This document shows, piece by piece, positions 1 through 8,138 of a stretch of 64,000 nucleotides of DNA. The notes below the pieces were generated by a model. It was not told the DNA's origin, did not search any database, and saw nothing but the letters and a program-made list of their open reading frames with translations. Location of the stretch: positions 1-64,000 of the forward strand of contig NZ_VIGW01000014.1 of assembly GCF_007858435.1 (NCBI RefSeq), in the 5' to 3' direction. How positions within the stretch are numbered: position 1 is the first letter of the stretch; each line of letters opens with the position of its first letter. A program made the translations under genes and the position numbers. The stretch is from Tsukamurella asaccharolytica (GTDB lineage Bacteria > Actinomycetota > Actinomycetes > Mycobacteriales > Mycobacteriaceae).

Positions 1-431
1 GGTGCCGGGGCGGGGGGGGCGGCCGTCTTGCGGATCCCGGCGGGCTGCTCGGCCGGGGCGGCCGGGCGGGCTGCGCCGCCCCGATCGGCCTCCGCAGCGA
101 GCTCGGCATCGTCGACCGAGCGACCCGCGAGGGGCTGGTACGCGGGGCGCGGCGCGACCGGTTCCGACGGTCCGCGGCCCGCCGGGCCGGGGGCCGCCGG
201 CGGGGTCGGGTTCGGGCCGGAGCGAGGAGCAGCGGTCGGATTCGGGCCGGAGCCCGGAGCCGGGGGCGGAGCCGACGGTCCCGCGCCGCTCGGCGGGACC
301 ACCGGGAACTGCGTGGTGGGCGCGGTCTCCGACGGCGCGGGACGCGGTGGAACCGGCGAGGCGGGGCCTCCGGCTCGCGGCGGCCCTCCGGCCGCCCCGT
401 TCCGCTCGTCCTTGCCACCCGGATTCGTCAC
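1..431 (-). CDS. ponA1: Penicillin-binding protein PonA1-like, N-terminal part (partial)
   Basis: Only the first 143 codons lie in the window; the gene runs off the left edge. The GTG start at 431 follows a GGAG about a dozen bases upstream. The visible part is a low-complexity cytoplasmic tail rich in Pro, Ala and Gly, with no membrane segment or catalytic motif yet. The identity rests on context: in M. tuberculosis the DUF5318 gene (Rv0049) is directly followed, same strand, by ponA1 (Rv0050), a bifunctional glycosyltransferase/transpeptidase of peptidoglycan synthesis, and related species have Pro-rich N-terminal tails on this protein. The tail itself carries no family signature, so another Pro-rich membrane protein is possible. 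Confidence 0.6.
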   Translation of the reverse strand, partial: MTNPGGKDERNGAAGGPPRAGGPASPVPPRPAPSETAPTTQFPVVPPSGAGPSAPPPAPGSGPNPTAAPRSGPNPTPPAAPGPAGRGPSEPVAPRPAYQPLAGRSVDDAELAAEADRGGAARPAAPAEQPAGIRKTAAPPAPA

Positions 432-505
432 CGCTGGTTCTCCGCTCGTCTCTTCATCTTCTCGTACGTTCCGTGCCGGTCTCGGCCCTCGCCTGCCCGC
501 GCCGC

Positions 506-904
506 TCAGCCCGGGGCCGCGCGACGCCTGCGCCGCGGTCGCGGGGGGAGCCCCGCGACGTAGGACTGCACCAGATGATTCCAGTTGCACGACCTGCAGA
601 CTTCCACGACATGCACGGAGAACTCCACCCGCGTGGATTCCAGCTCGCTGAGCTCCGCATCCGTGCGGGCCGACCCCGAAGCGTCGCCCAGGGATTCGCC
701 GAACACCCAGGACACCAGAGTCAGCTGCTCCTTCCGGCAGATCGGGCAGAGCACCTCGGACGGGCGGCCGTGGAACTTGGCCGCCCGCAGCAGGTACGGG
801 TCGGCGTCGCACACCGCCTTGACGGCCGTGCGCCCGGCGTTGACCGACGCGAGCAGCGATCGCCGCTGCAGCGCGTAGTCCACCGTTTGCCTCTGCGTCC
901 GCAC
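506..904 (-). CDS. DUF5318 family protein (Rv0049-like), zinc ribbon
   Basis: A 132-residue cytosolic protein with two Cys pairs, CPIC near residue 53 and CRSC near residue 103, which looks like a zinc ribbon. The stretch around LLRAAKFHGRPSEVLCPICR and SCNWNHLV is the conserved core of actinobacterial DUF5318. The C-terminus is an Arg-rich basic tail. No molecular function is established; its constant position before ponA1 suggests a link to cell-wall growth, but that is inference. Translation probably starts at a leaderless GTG: a TACATT box ends six bases before it. The stop lies 74 bp before the PonA1-like start, so the two may share a transcript. Confidence 0.88.
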   Translation of the reverse strand: MRTQRQTVDYALQRRSLLASVNAGRTAVKAVCDADPYLLRAAKFHGRPSEVLCPICRKEQLTLVSWVFGESLGDASGSARTDAELSELESTRVEFSVHVVEVCRSCNWNHLVQSYVAGLPPRPRRRRRAAPG

Positions 905-910
905 GTATCC

Positions 911-916
911 AATGTA
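911..916 (-). promoter_or_regulatory. -10 box of a leaderless promoter for the DUF5318 gene
   Basis: On the minus strand TACATT is followed by six bases and then the GTG at 904. The TANNNT-N6-start spacing places transcription start on the start codon. No clear -35 box was seen. Confidence 0.5.
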
Positions 917-1047
917 CGTGTCCGGGCAGGACGACGCCGCGACAAGGGCATACCGCCCATTGCCGTCCGCCCCCGGTCGCGAGCCCGGCGGCGGCCCCTC
1001 GCCGCCTGGCGTTCATCGCGGGTTCACCCTTGGGGTATGGTCCTATA

Positions 1048-1064
1048 TATCGGCTCGATACAAT
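1048..1064 (+). promoter_or_regulatory. Candidate PadR operator over a -10 box, upstream of padR-ino1
   Basis: An inverted repeat TATCG-GCT-CGATA (1048-1060) sits in an AT-rich island of otherwise GC-rich DNA. It overlaps a possible -10 box, TACAAT (1059-1064), about 75 bp before the PadR start. PadR regulators usually bind short palindromes in their own promoter, so autoregulation of the padR-ino1 operon is likely. The rest of the DUF5318/padR gap (905-1139) holds no gene. Confidence 0.45.
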
Positions 1065-1139
1065 TGCCGATCGATTGATGAGATAGATCCGCTCGCGTCG
1101 GCCGCCCGGCTCGGCGCCGTGCCAGGGAAGGAGGCGGCA

Positions 1140-1688
1140 GTGCTCGAACTCGCAGTTCTGGGACTGCTGCACGACTCCCCCATGCACGGCTACGAGATCC
1201 GCAAGCGTCTGACGGAACTGCTGGGCCCGTTCCGCGCGTTCTCCTACGGATCGCTGTACCCCGCCCTGCGCCGTGCGCAGGACGCCGGTTACATCGCCGA
1301 AGAAGAGGCCACCGGTCCCAGTGCAACCAACCGGAAGCGCCGCGCGCGCCGTGTCTACGGGCTGACCCCGGCGGGCAGGGAGCGGTTTTCCGCCCTGGTC
1401 GCCGATACCGGCCCGCAGAACTACACGGACGACGGGTTCGGCGTGCATCTCGCCTTCTTCACCGCCACTCCCGCCCAGGCTCGGCTGCGCATCCTCGAGG
1501 GTCGCCGCCGGCAGGTCGAGGAGCGTCGGGAGGAGCTTCGCCGGGCCCTCGCGGCCGGCGGGACCAGCGAGACGTACACGCGGCAGTTGCACGAGCTGGG
1601 ACTGGAAACGACGGAGCGCGAGGTGCGGTGGCTCAATGAGCTGATCGCCGCCGAGTCCCGCTCCGACGTGAAGACCGACACCGACTGA
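1140..1688 (+). CDS. PadR family transcriptional regulator
   Basis: A 182-residue regulator with the PadR winged helix in the first 80 residues ([20 protein letters not shown], then the [12 protein letters not shown] recognition region) and a helical C-terminal dimerisation domain. The GTG start at 1140 is chosen because a strong AAGGAGG lies just upstream and the protein then begins with the family's usual LELAVLG. It lies 11 bp before ino1 and is probably cotranscribed, as Rv0047c and ino1 are in M. tuberculosis. It likely represses its own operon through the palindrome near 1048; the ligand is unknown. Confidence 0.9.
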   Translation: MLELAVLGLLHDSPMHGYEIRKRLTELLGPFRAFSYGSLYPALRRAQDAGYIAEEEATGPSATNRKRRARRVYGLTPAGRERFSALVADTGPQNYTDDGFGVHLAFFTATPAQARLRILEGRRRQVEERREELRRALAAGGTSETYTRQLHELGLETTEREVRWLNELIAAESRSDVKTDTD

Positions 1689-1699
1689 AGGGAACAACG

Positions 1700-2797
1700 G
1701 TGACTGACAATTCCACCAAGGTGCGCGTCGCGATCGTCGGCGTGGGCAACTGCGCCTCGTCGCTCGTGCAGGGCGTGCACTACTACAAGGACGTGGCCGA
1801 CGACGCAGAGGTGCCGGGCCTCATGCACGTGAAGTTCGGCCCGTACCACGTGCGCGACATCGAGTTCGTCGCCGCGTTCGACGTGGACGGCAAGAAGGTC
1901 GGCTTCGACCTCTCCGACGCGATCAACGCCTCCGAGAACAACACCATCAAGCTCGCCGACGTGCCGCCGAGCGGCGTCACCGTGCAGCGCGGCCACACCC
2001 TCGACGGCCTGGGCAAGTACTACCGCCTGACCATCGAGGAGGCGCCGGGCGAGGGTGTCGACGTCGTGCAGGCGCTCAAGGACAACGAGGTCGACGTCCT
2101 CGTCTCCTACCTGCCCGTGGGCTCCGAGGAGGCCGACAAGTTCTACGCGCAGTGCGCCATCGACGCGGGCGTGGCCTTCGTCAATGCGCTGCCCGTCTTC
2201 ATCGCCTCCGACCCGGAGTGGGCCGCGAAGTTCCGCGACGCGGGCGTCCCGATCGTCGGCGACGACATCAAGAGCCAGGTCGGCGCCACCATCACCCACC
2301 GCGTGATGGCGAAGCTGTTCGAGGACCGCGGCGTCACGCTGGACCGTACGTACCAGCTCAACGTCGGCGGCAACATGGACTTCAAGAACATGCTCGAGCG
2401 CGATCGTCTCGAGTCCAAGAAGGTCTCCAAGACGCAGGCCGTCACGTCGAACCTCAACGGTCCGCTCTCGGGCAAGGTGCACGACAAGAACGTGCATATC
2501 GGCCCGTCGGACTACGTCGAGTGGCTCGACGACCGCAAGTGGGCGTACGTCCGCCTCGAGGGCCGCGCCTTCGGCGACGTGCCGCTGAACCTGGAGTACA
2601 AGCTCGAGGTCTGGGACTCCCCCAACTCGGCCGGCATCATCATCGACGCGGTGCGCGCCGCGAAGATCGCCAAGGACCGCGGCATCGGCGGCCCCGTGAT
2701 CCCCGCTTCGGCGTACCTCATGAAGTCCCCGCCCGAGCAGATCGCCGACGACGTCGCGCGCAAGCAGCTCGAGGAGTTCATCATCGGCGCGGACTAG
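1700..2797 (+). CDS. ino1: Inositol-3-phosphate synthase
   Basis: Converts glucose 6-phosphate to 1L-myo-inositol 1-phosphate with NAD, the first step toward phosphatidylinositol, lipoglycans and mycothiol. The 365 residues match the mycobacterial enzyme length (about 367). The N-terminus has a Rossmann NAD-binding motif ([13 protein letters not shown], residues about 12-24), and the catalytic core contains [22 protein letters not shown] and the SDYVEWL region of actinobacterial MIPS. GTG start after a GGGAACAA stretch. It is the second gene of a PadR-led operon and ends at a strong hairpin. Confidence 0.96.
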   Translation: MTDNSTKVRVAIVGVGNCASSLVQGVHYYKDVADDAEVPGLMHVKFGPYHVRDIEFVAAFDVDGKKVGFDLSDAINASENNTIKLADVPPSGVTVQRGHTLDGLGKYYRLTIEEAPGEGVDVVQALKDNEVDVLVSYLPVGSEEADKFYAQCAIDAGVAFVNALPVFIASDPEWAAKFRDAGVPIVGDDIKSQVGATITHRVMAKLFEDRGVTLDRTYQLNVGGNMDFKNMLERDRLESKKVSKTQAVTSNLNGPLSGKVHDKNVHIGPSDYVEWLDDRKWAYVRLEGRAFGDVPLNLEYKLEVWDSPNSAGIIIDAVRAAKIAKDRGIGGPVIPASAYLMKSPPEQIADDVARKQLEEFIIGAD

Positions 2798-2829
2798 TTC
2801 CCGCCCGGCCGGCACGTCCGGCCACCGCA

Positions 2830-2865
2830 CGAGGGGCCCGTCACCGCTCGGTGACGGGCCCCTCG
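2830..2865. terminator. Hairpin terminator after ino1
   Basis: A perfect 16-bp stem, CGAGGGGCCCGTCACC against its complement, with a 4-nt loop (2846-2849), lies 33 bp after the ino1 stop. It lacks a U tract, as is common for high-GC actinobacterial terminators. Confidence 0.8.
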
Positions 2866-2953
2866 TCGCGCCCGGGCCCGCTCGGGGACTACGCCCTGGG
2901 CGAAAAGTCCGAATCGCTCAGGTTTTCGTCAGCTTCGGCGAGGTCGTTCTCGG

Positions 2954-2959
2954 TACCGT
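2954..2959 (+). promoter_or_regulatory. -10 box of a leaderless promoter
   Basis: TACCGT is followed by six bases and then the ATG at 2966, which fits leaderless transcription of the membrane protein gene. Confidence 0.4.
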
Positions 2960-2965
2960 CGGGTC

Positions 2966-3715
2966 ATGGACCTCGTACTGATCCTCATCGTCGTCGCCGT
3001 CGTCGCGCTGGTCGTGATGCTGGTGGTCCGCGGGAACCGGAGCCGGTCGACCGCGCTCGCCGACGCTCAGGCCGACGCTCGTGCCACCATCGACCGGCTC
3101 GCGGGCCAGGTCAACAACCTCGTCGGCTCGAACGAGGCGGCGCGCCAGGCCATCGCCGACGCGGGCGAGCGGTACACCGCGGCCGGCTCCCAGGTCGGGA
3201 GTGCGAACACGCCCGCGCAGGCGCGACTCGCCAAGCAGACCGCGCTCGAAGGCCTCTACTACACGCGGGCCGCCCGCGTCGCGATGGACATGGATCCGGG
3301 CCCGCCCATCCCCGAGCTCGACGGCCAGCGCACCGCCGGCTCCGTCACCGAGAACCGGACCGTCGACGTCGACGGTCGCCCGCTCACGGCCTCGCCGTCG
3401 CCCTCCGACCAGACGCCGAACTACTACCCCGGCGGCACGGTGGCCGGGCGCCCGGTGCCCGCCGGCTGGTACAGCGAGCCCTGGTGGAAGCCCGCACTCG
3501 TCGCCGGCGCCTGGGGCGTGGGCAGCTACCTGCTGTTCAGCACGATGTTCGCCGGGATGGCCGGGGTCGGCCCCGCTGTCCTCGCCGATCCGGGGGCCGA
3601 CGGTGCCGCCGACGCCGGTGGCGACGGGGGCTGGGATGGCGGCTCGGACGGCGGGGACTTCGGCGGCGGCGACTTCGGCGGCGGGGACTTCGGCGGGGGC
3701 GACTTCGGCTTCTGA
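2966..3715 (+). CDS. Membrane-anchored protein with Asp/Gly-rich repeat tail, unknown function
   Basis: A 249-residue protein not recognised at family level. Residues 3-22 form a hydrophobic N-terminal anchor, followed by a charged helical region (about 25-110), a short linker, a second hydrophobic stretch (about 173-205, AGAWGVGSYLLFSTMFAG) and a tail built of Gly and Asp with four consecutive GGGDF-type units ending in GDFGF. There is no signal peptidase site. It sits next to TerD-family genes and may belong with them, perhaps through the acidic tail binding Ca2+ or partner proteins, but this is inference from position only. The ATG is supported by a leaderless -10 box. Confidence 0.7.
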   Translation: MDLVLILIVVAVVALVVMLVVRGNRSRSTALADAQADARATIDRLAGQVNNLVGSNEAARQAIADAGERYTAAGSQVGSANTPAQARLAKQTALEGLYYTRAARVAMDMDPGPPIPELDGQRTAGSVTENRTVDVDGRPLTASPSPSDQTPNYYPGGTVAGRPVPAGWYSEPWWKPALVAGAWGVGSYLLFSTMFAGMAGVGPAVLADPGADGAADAGGDGGWDGGSDGGDFGGGDFGGGDFGGGDFGF

Positions 3716-3723
3716 CCCGAGCG

Positions 3724-4920
3724 CTACTTCCGCCCCGGCGTGAAGTTCAGGCCCCAGTTGTAGGCCTCGGCCACGGCGCGCTGCGATCCGTGGATGTACT
3801 GCACCTCGCGCGTCACGGTGAGTTCCCCGTGCACCACGTGCAACTGCGCGATGGCGCAGGAGATGGCGCGCCGGTCCGGGTCGTCGAGCCGCACCTCCAC
3901 CTCGGGCCCGCCGGGCGGGAACAGCGTGACGACACCGTTGGCGGACGCCCAATTCGGCGCACCCTCGTAGATGTAGGCGAAGATGAGGATCCGCACGAAG
4001 TCGTCGAGGTGCGCCAGGTTGATGCGCAGGTTCTCGCCACCCTGCGACTGTCCCGACCGGTCGTCGGCGTCCAGCTGGATGAACGGCGGCCGGTCGATGC
4101 TGCCGAAGGAGTTGCCCAGGGCCTGCACGCCGCCGCGGTCACCGTTGCGGAGCTCGTAGAAGCAGGCCAGGTCGAGGTCCACAGCGTTCCCGCCGCCGAA
4201 GAAGCCTTTCTTACCCTGCGTCCAGTTCAGGTTCACGCGCATCGTGCCGGTCGGCCGCTCGGAGGACTTGGCCAGCGAGACGGTGGGCGCGGACTTCGTC
4301 AGCGTGATCTTCGACAGGTTCACCTGCGGCTCCGTGGGCGCCGTGGGCGCCGGCGCGGCGGGGGGCTGCTGGTGAGCGGGCGGAGCCGGCAGGGGTGCGG
4401 GCGGCGCGACGGCGGGCGGCGCGACGGCGGGCGGCGGACCGTCGACGGTGACGCCGTGTTCGGTCAGCAGGGAGACGAGGCCGCGGTCCCACCCCGCGCT
4501 CACGTTGCGCACCTTCCACGCCCCACCCCGCCGGTAGACCTCGGCGAGCACGGCGGCGCGCTCGGACGTCAGTCCCGTGGCGGGGCAGTCGTCGCCGCCG
4601 ACGCGGGCGCTGAGCCCCGGGATCGACGCGAGCGAGCCGGGGATCTGGTCGTCGAGCGCGACGGCGATCCGGACGGTGCTGATCGCGGCGGGGACCGCGC
4701 TCAACTCGACGGCGAGCGCGTCCGGTCCGGTGAGTCGCACCGCGCCCTCGGGCGACGTGGGACTGTTGAAGAAGACCAGGTCGGCGTCGCTGCGGACGCG
4801 GCCGTCCTCGGTCACTTGGAGGGCGAACAGGTCGACGGATCCGGGGGCGACCCCCGTGATCGAGATCGTGAGAGAGGTCTGGGGCAGGGCCGCGTTCTGA
4901 CCGCGCGCGAGTGTTGTCAC
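3724..4920 (-). CDS. TerD/TerA family protein, two domains
   Basis: A 398-residue protein. Residues 1-160 are a TerD-like beta-sandwich related in sequence to the N-terminal half of the gene at 12550 (ARGQNAALP, VRSDADLVFFN, AEVYRRGGAWKVRNV). A Pro/Ala linker (about 161-205) contains a duplicated APPAV unit. Residues 205-398 resemble TerA (NLNWTQGKKGFFGG, VDLDLACFYEL, DADDRSGQSQGGENL). Such proteins are Ca2+-binding stress proteins linked to tellurite and metal or oxidant response. The GTG at 4920 is chosen because it aligns with the other TerD start; longer in-frame starts upstream add a tail of no family character. Convergent with, and 8 bp from, the membrane protein at 2966. Confidence 0.88.
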   Translation of the reverse strand: MTTLARGQNAALPQTSLTISITGVAPGSVDLFALQVTEDGRVRSDADLVFFNSPTSPEGAVRLTGPDALAVELSAVPAAISTVRIAVALDDQIPGSLASIPGLSARVGGDDCPATGLTSERAAVLAEVYRRGGAWKVRNVSAGWDRGLVSLLTEHGVTVDGPPPAVAPPAVAPPAPLPAPPAHQQPPAAPAPTAPTEPQVNLSKITLTKSAPTVSLAKSSERPTGTMRVNLNWTQGKKGFFGGGNAVDLDLACFYELRNGDRGGVQALGNSFGSIDRPPFIQLDADDRSGQSQGGENLRINLAHLDDFVRILIFAYIYEGAPNWASANGVVTLFPPGGPEVEVRLDDPDRRAISCAIAQLHVVHGELTVTREVQYIHGSQRAVAEAYNWGLNFTPGRK

Positions 4921-5107
4921 GGCCACGATTGTCGCAAGAATCGGGGCGTTCGGCGCGGGACGCCGCGAGACGTGAGTGACACGTCGTTCGGCCGGTTTCC
5001 GGGCGCCTGAACCCTGCGCCGAGCACCCCGCGTCGCGTACTGTGAAACCCGCCACCACGTCACCGGGCGGCGGTGCGCCGTTGCCCATTTTCTCGGGAGG
5101 AAATCAC

Positions 5108-5683
5108 ATGGGAGTCAGCCTCAGCAAGGGCGGAAACGTCTCGCTCACGAAGGAGGCCCCCGGACTCACGGCGGTCGCCGTCGGCCTCGGCTGGGACGCG
5201 CGCAGCACCACCGGCGTCGACTTCGACCTGGACGCCAGCGCGCTCGCGCTGGACACCGCCAAGCGCGTGCTCGACGACCGGCACTTCATCTTCTACAACA
5301 ACCTGCGTTCGCCGGACGGCTCGATCGAGCACACCGGCGACAACCTCACGGGCGAGGGCGACGGCGACGACGAGGTCGTCAACGTCAACCTCGCGGGCGT
5401 GCCGCCGCAGATCGACGCCGTGGTCTTCCCCGTCTCGATCCACGACGCCGACAACCGCGGCCAGTCCTTCGGCCAGGTCCGCAACGCCTACATCCGCGTC
5501 GTGAACCAGGCCAACGGCCAGGAGATCGCGCGCTACGATCTGTCCGAGGACGCCTCCACCGAGACGGCCATGGTCTTCGGCGAGCTGTACCGCAGCGGCG
5601 CGGAGTGGAAGTTCCGGGCCGTCGGCCAGGGCTACGCCTCGGGCCTCGCGGGAATCGCCCGCGACTACGGCGTCAACATCTAG
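5108..5683 (+). CDS. terD: TerD family stress protein
   Basis: A 191-residue single-domain TerD, the usual family length. It keeps the Ca2+-binding signature: DFDLDAS near residue 38 and [13 protein letters not shown] near residue 78, plus the C-terminal [12 protein letters not shown]. The ATG is preceded by GGGAGGAAATC, a good ribosome site. TerD proteins act in the cytosol in resistance to tellurite and other stresses, probably on the inner membrane face together with TerC. It is divergent from the TerD/TerA gene at 4920; the 187 bp between them should hold both promoters. Confidence 0.95.
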   Translation: MGVSLSKGGNVSLTKEAPGLTAVAVGLGWDARSTTGVDFDLDASALALDTAKRVLDDRHFIFYNNLRSPDGSIEHTGDNLTGEGDGDDEVVNVNLAGVPPQIDAVVFPVSIHDADNRGQSFGQVRNAYIRVVNQANGQEIARYDLSEDASTETAMVFGELYRSGAEWKFRAVGQGYASGLAGIARDYGVNI

Positions 5684-5712
5684 GACCCGTACCTCTCGAG
5701 CAGAGCGTGTAG

Positions 5713-5742
5713 ACCCGGCGAGCGGATCCCCGCACGCCGGGT
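5713..5742. terminator. Hairpin between terD and the terC-like gene
   Basis: ACCCGGCG (5713-5720) pairs with CGCCGGGT (5735-5742) across a 14-nt loop in the 95-bp gap. It could partly terminate terD transcription and lower expression of the downstream operon. Confidence 0.45.
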
Positions 5743-5778
5743 TCTCGCGCTCCGCACCTCCTCCATCGAAAGGTCGAC

Positions 5779-6924
5779 GTGTTCCGCATCTTCGGACTGT
5801 CTTTCGTCGTCACGATCGCCGCCCTCGTGGCCGCGTTCCTCTACGGCGGCCCCGAGGCCCTGATCCTCACGATGATCCTCGGCATCCTCGAGGTCAGCCT
5901 CTCTTTCGACAACGCGGTCATCAACGCGACCGTGCTCCAGCGCATGAGCCGGTTCTGGGTGCGCATGTTCCTCACGGTGGGCATCCTGATCGCGGTCTTC
6001 GGCATGCGGCTGGTGTTCCCGCTGGCGATCGTGTGGGTCACCGCCGGCCTGAACCCGGGGCAGGCCCTCGATCTGGCGCTCAACCCGCCGGCCGACGGTG
6101 CCGCCACCTTCCCGGACGGCAGCCCCAGCTACCAGACGCTGATCGAAGCCGCGCACCCGCAGATCGCGGCCTTCGGCGGCATGTTCCTGCTCATGCTGTT
6201 CCTCGACTTCATCTTCGATCCCGAGCGGGAGATCACCTGGCTGAGCTGGATCGAGAAGCCGCTGCAGCGCATCGGCCAGCTCAACCGGTTCTCGATCATC
6301 GTGGCGCTGCTCGCGTTGCTGGCCACCGGCGTCTGGGCGACGCACACCCTCGAGGAGTCGAGGACGGTGTTCATCGCCGGCCTCCTCGGCCTGGTCACCT
6401 ACATCGTGGTCAACGGCCTCGGCGAATTCTTCCACGTCGAGCAGCTCGAAGAAGAGGCGGAGAGCGCCCGGTCGGGCCCGTCGGAGCTGGCGAAGGCCAC
6501 CGGCAAGGCCGGCTTCTTCCTGTTCCTCTACCTCGAGGTGCTCGACGCGTCGTTCTCCTTCGACGGTGTGATCGGCGCGTTCGCCATCACCGCGGACCCG
6601 ATCATCATCGCTCTGGGCCTCGGCTTCATCGGCGCGATGTTCGTCCGCTCGCTCACCGTGTACCTCGTGGAGAAGGGCACGCTCGCCGAGTACGTGTACC
6701 TCGAGCACGGCGCGCACTGGGCGATCGGCGCGCTGGCGGGAATCCTGCTGTTCTCGATCTACACGCCGGTCCCCGAGCTCGTCACCGGCCTCGTGGGCGT
6801 GGTGTTGATCCTCGCGGCGCTCTTCTCGAGCATCGTCCGCAACCGGCGCGAGGGTGACGGCGACGACGCGGCACCGGTCGCGGACGGCCCCACCGCGTCC
6901 AGCTCGCAGACGATCACGTCCTGA
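5779..6924 (+). CDS. DUF475 / TerC-like integral membrane protein
   Basis: A 381-residue polytopic membrane protein made of two related halves. Each half carries the acidic membrane motif typical of TerC/DUF475: EVSLSFDNAV near residue 38 and EVLDASFSFDGVIGA near residue 254. About eight or nine membrane spans are visible, with a soluble Ser/Asp-rich C-terminus. The family is implicated in metal ion (Mn2+) efflux and membrane anchoring of TerD-type proteins. GTG start with GAAAGG upstream. First gene of the long ter operon; only 14 bp separate it from the next gene. Confidence 0.9.
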   Translation: MFRIFGLSFVVTIAALVAAFLYGGPEALILTMILGILEVSLSFDNAVINATVLQRMSRFWVRMFLTVGILIAVFGMRLVFPLAIVWVTAGLNPGQALDLALNPPADGAATFPDGSPSYQTLIEAAHPQIAAFGGMFLLMLFLDFIFDPEREITWLSWIEKPLQRIGQLNRFSIIVALLALLATGVWATHTLEESRTVFIAGLLGLVTYIVVNGLGEFFHVEQLEEEAESARSGPSELAKATGKAGFFLFLYLEVLDASFSFDGVIGAFAITADPIIIALGLGFIGAMFVRSLTVYLVEKGTLAEYVYLEHGAHWAIGALAGILLFSIYTPVPELVTGLVGVVLILAALFSSIVRNRREGDGDDAAPVADGPTASSSQTITS

Positions 6925-6938
6925 GCGGACCCGAGGCC

Positions 6939-8138
6939 ATGGCAGCGAATCCGTTCCGCAGACTGTTCGGCGGGGAGCCGGTCGGCTCCCCGCCGGGCCC
7001 GCCTGCGGGCAGCGGCGACGATCGCCTCACCAGCGCATTCCTCGATGCCGACCGCCGGTTCAGCAGTCTCGACGAGGACGTGCGCACGCTGTCGGCGCAG
7101 AACCCGGCCGCGGCCGCGGTGCAGCAGTGGCCCACGATCCGGGACCGCTTCGGCGGCGCCACGGAGCGGTACCTGTGGGCGAGTGGCAGCCAGTCCGGGC
7201 CGCGGCCGCCCACGCCCCAGGATCGGGAAGCCGCGTCCCGCGAGCTGACCGATCTGGTCACGGTGTTGGACCGGTTCCGCGCCGACCACGAGCGGGCGCT
7301 CACCACCGCCCGCGGTGCGCGCGCCAGCTCGGCGGCGCTGGAGCAGGCGGCCCGCGTGGCCGCGGAGCGCGCCACCGACCTGCTCGCGGCACCGGCGACG
7401 GGGCCCTACCTGACGCTGCGGCCCGTCGTCCGGGCGACCGATGCTCTGGTCGAGGCCGTGCGACAGTTGGATACCGCCCCTGACCTCGTCGCGCGGGACG
7501 CGGCCGCGCGGGCGGTGCAGGAGAAGGCCGCGGACCTCACGGCCGCGGTCGAGGCCGCGCCGCGGATGGGCGACGACGCCCGGCGTTCGCTCGCCGCTGC
7601 CGGCACCCGCCTGCAGGCCGTGCGGAACCGCGCCGCCGATCTCGCGGACACCCGGTCGGCACTGCTCCGCGAGTTCAACGCAGCCTGCTCCACCGACCTC
7701 GTCGACAACGACAAGGTCGCCGCACGCGAGTCCGCCGCCGCGGAGGCCGCCCTGTCGGCCGCGGAGCTCCGCCTCCGCGAGGGCACGCCGGACCTCGCCC
7801 TCGAGGGCGTGGCCCTGGCCCGCGACCACCTGGACACCGCCGATGCCGCGGTGAACGCCGTCGGCGAGCGGCTCCGCACTCTCCGCTCCGCCAAGGCCGA
7901 CCCCGACGCGGTGGCCGCGCGCACCCGCTTCGCGCTCCGCGACGCGCAGCTGCTGGCGGTGCAGAAGCAGCAGGTGCACCGCTGGGGCACCGTCCTCGAC
8001 GCGCAGCACGCCCGGATCGAGCGGGCCATCGCCGACCTCCAGCGGGTGCACCCCGACTACTGGCGGTACCTGCAGACCCTCGCCGATGTCGATCGCATGA
8101 TCGCCGACGCCGTGGACCGGATGCGGGGGCGGGCGTGA
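6939..8138 (+). CDS. Unknown all-helical protein of the ter operon
   Basis: A 399-residue protein whose family I do not recognise. After a Gly/Pro-rich N-terminus (residues 1-30) the rest is Ala-, Arg-, Asp- and Glu-rich with continuous heptad-like patterns, so it should be almost entirely alpha-helical, probably a bundle or coiled coil. No membrane segment, signal peptide, cysteine motif or nucleotide-binding loop is visible. The stop overlaps the GTG start of the lyase gene by 3 nt (GTGA), so it is translationally coupled to the enzyme genes. A role as scaffold or adaptor between TerC and the enzymes is plausible but only inferred from position. Confidence 0.8.
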   Translation: MAANPFRRLFGGEPVGSPPGPPAGSGDDRLTSAFLDADRRFSSLDEDVRTLSAQNPAAAAVQQWPTIRDRFGGATERYLWASGSQSGPRPPTPQDREAASRELTDLVTVLDRFRADHERALTTARGARASSAALEQAARVAAERATDLLAAPATGPYLTLRPVVRATDALVEAVRQLDTAPDLVARDAAARAVQEKAADLTAAVEAAPRMGDDARRSLAAAGTRLQAVRNRAADLADTRSALLREFNAACSTDLVDNDKVAARESAAAEAALSAAELRLREGTPDLALEGVALARDHLDTADAAVNAVGERLRTLRSAKADPDAVAARTRFALRDAQLLAVQKQQVHRWGTVLDAQHARIERAIADLQRVHPDYWRYLQTLADVDRMIADAVDRMRGRA

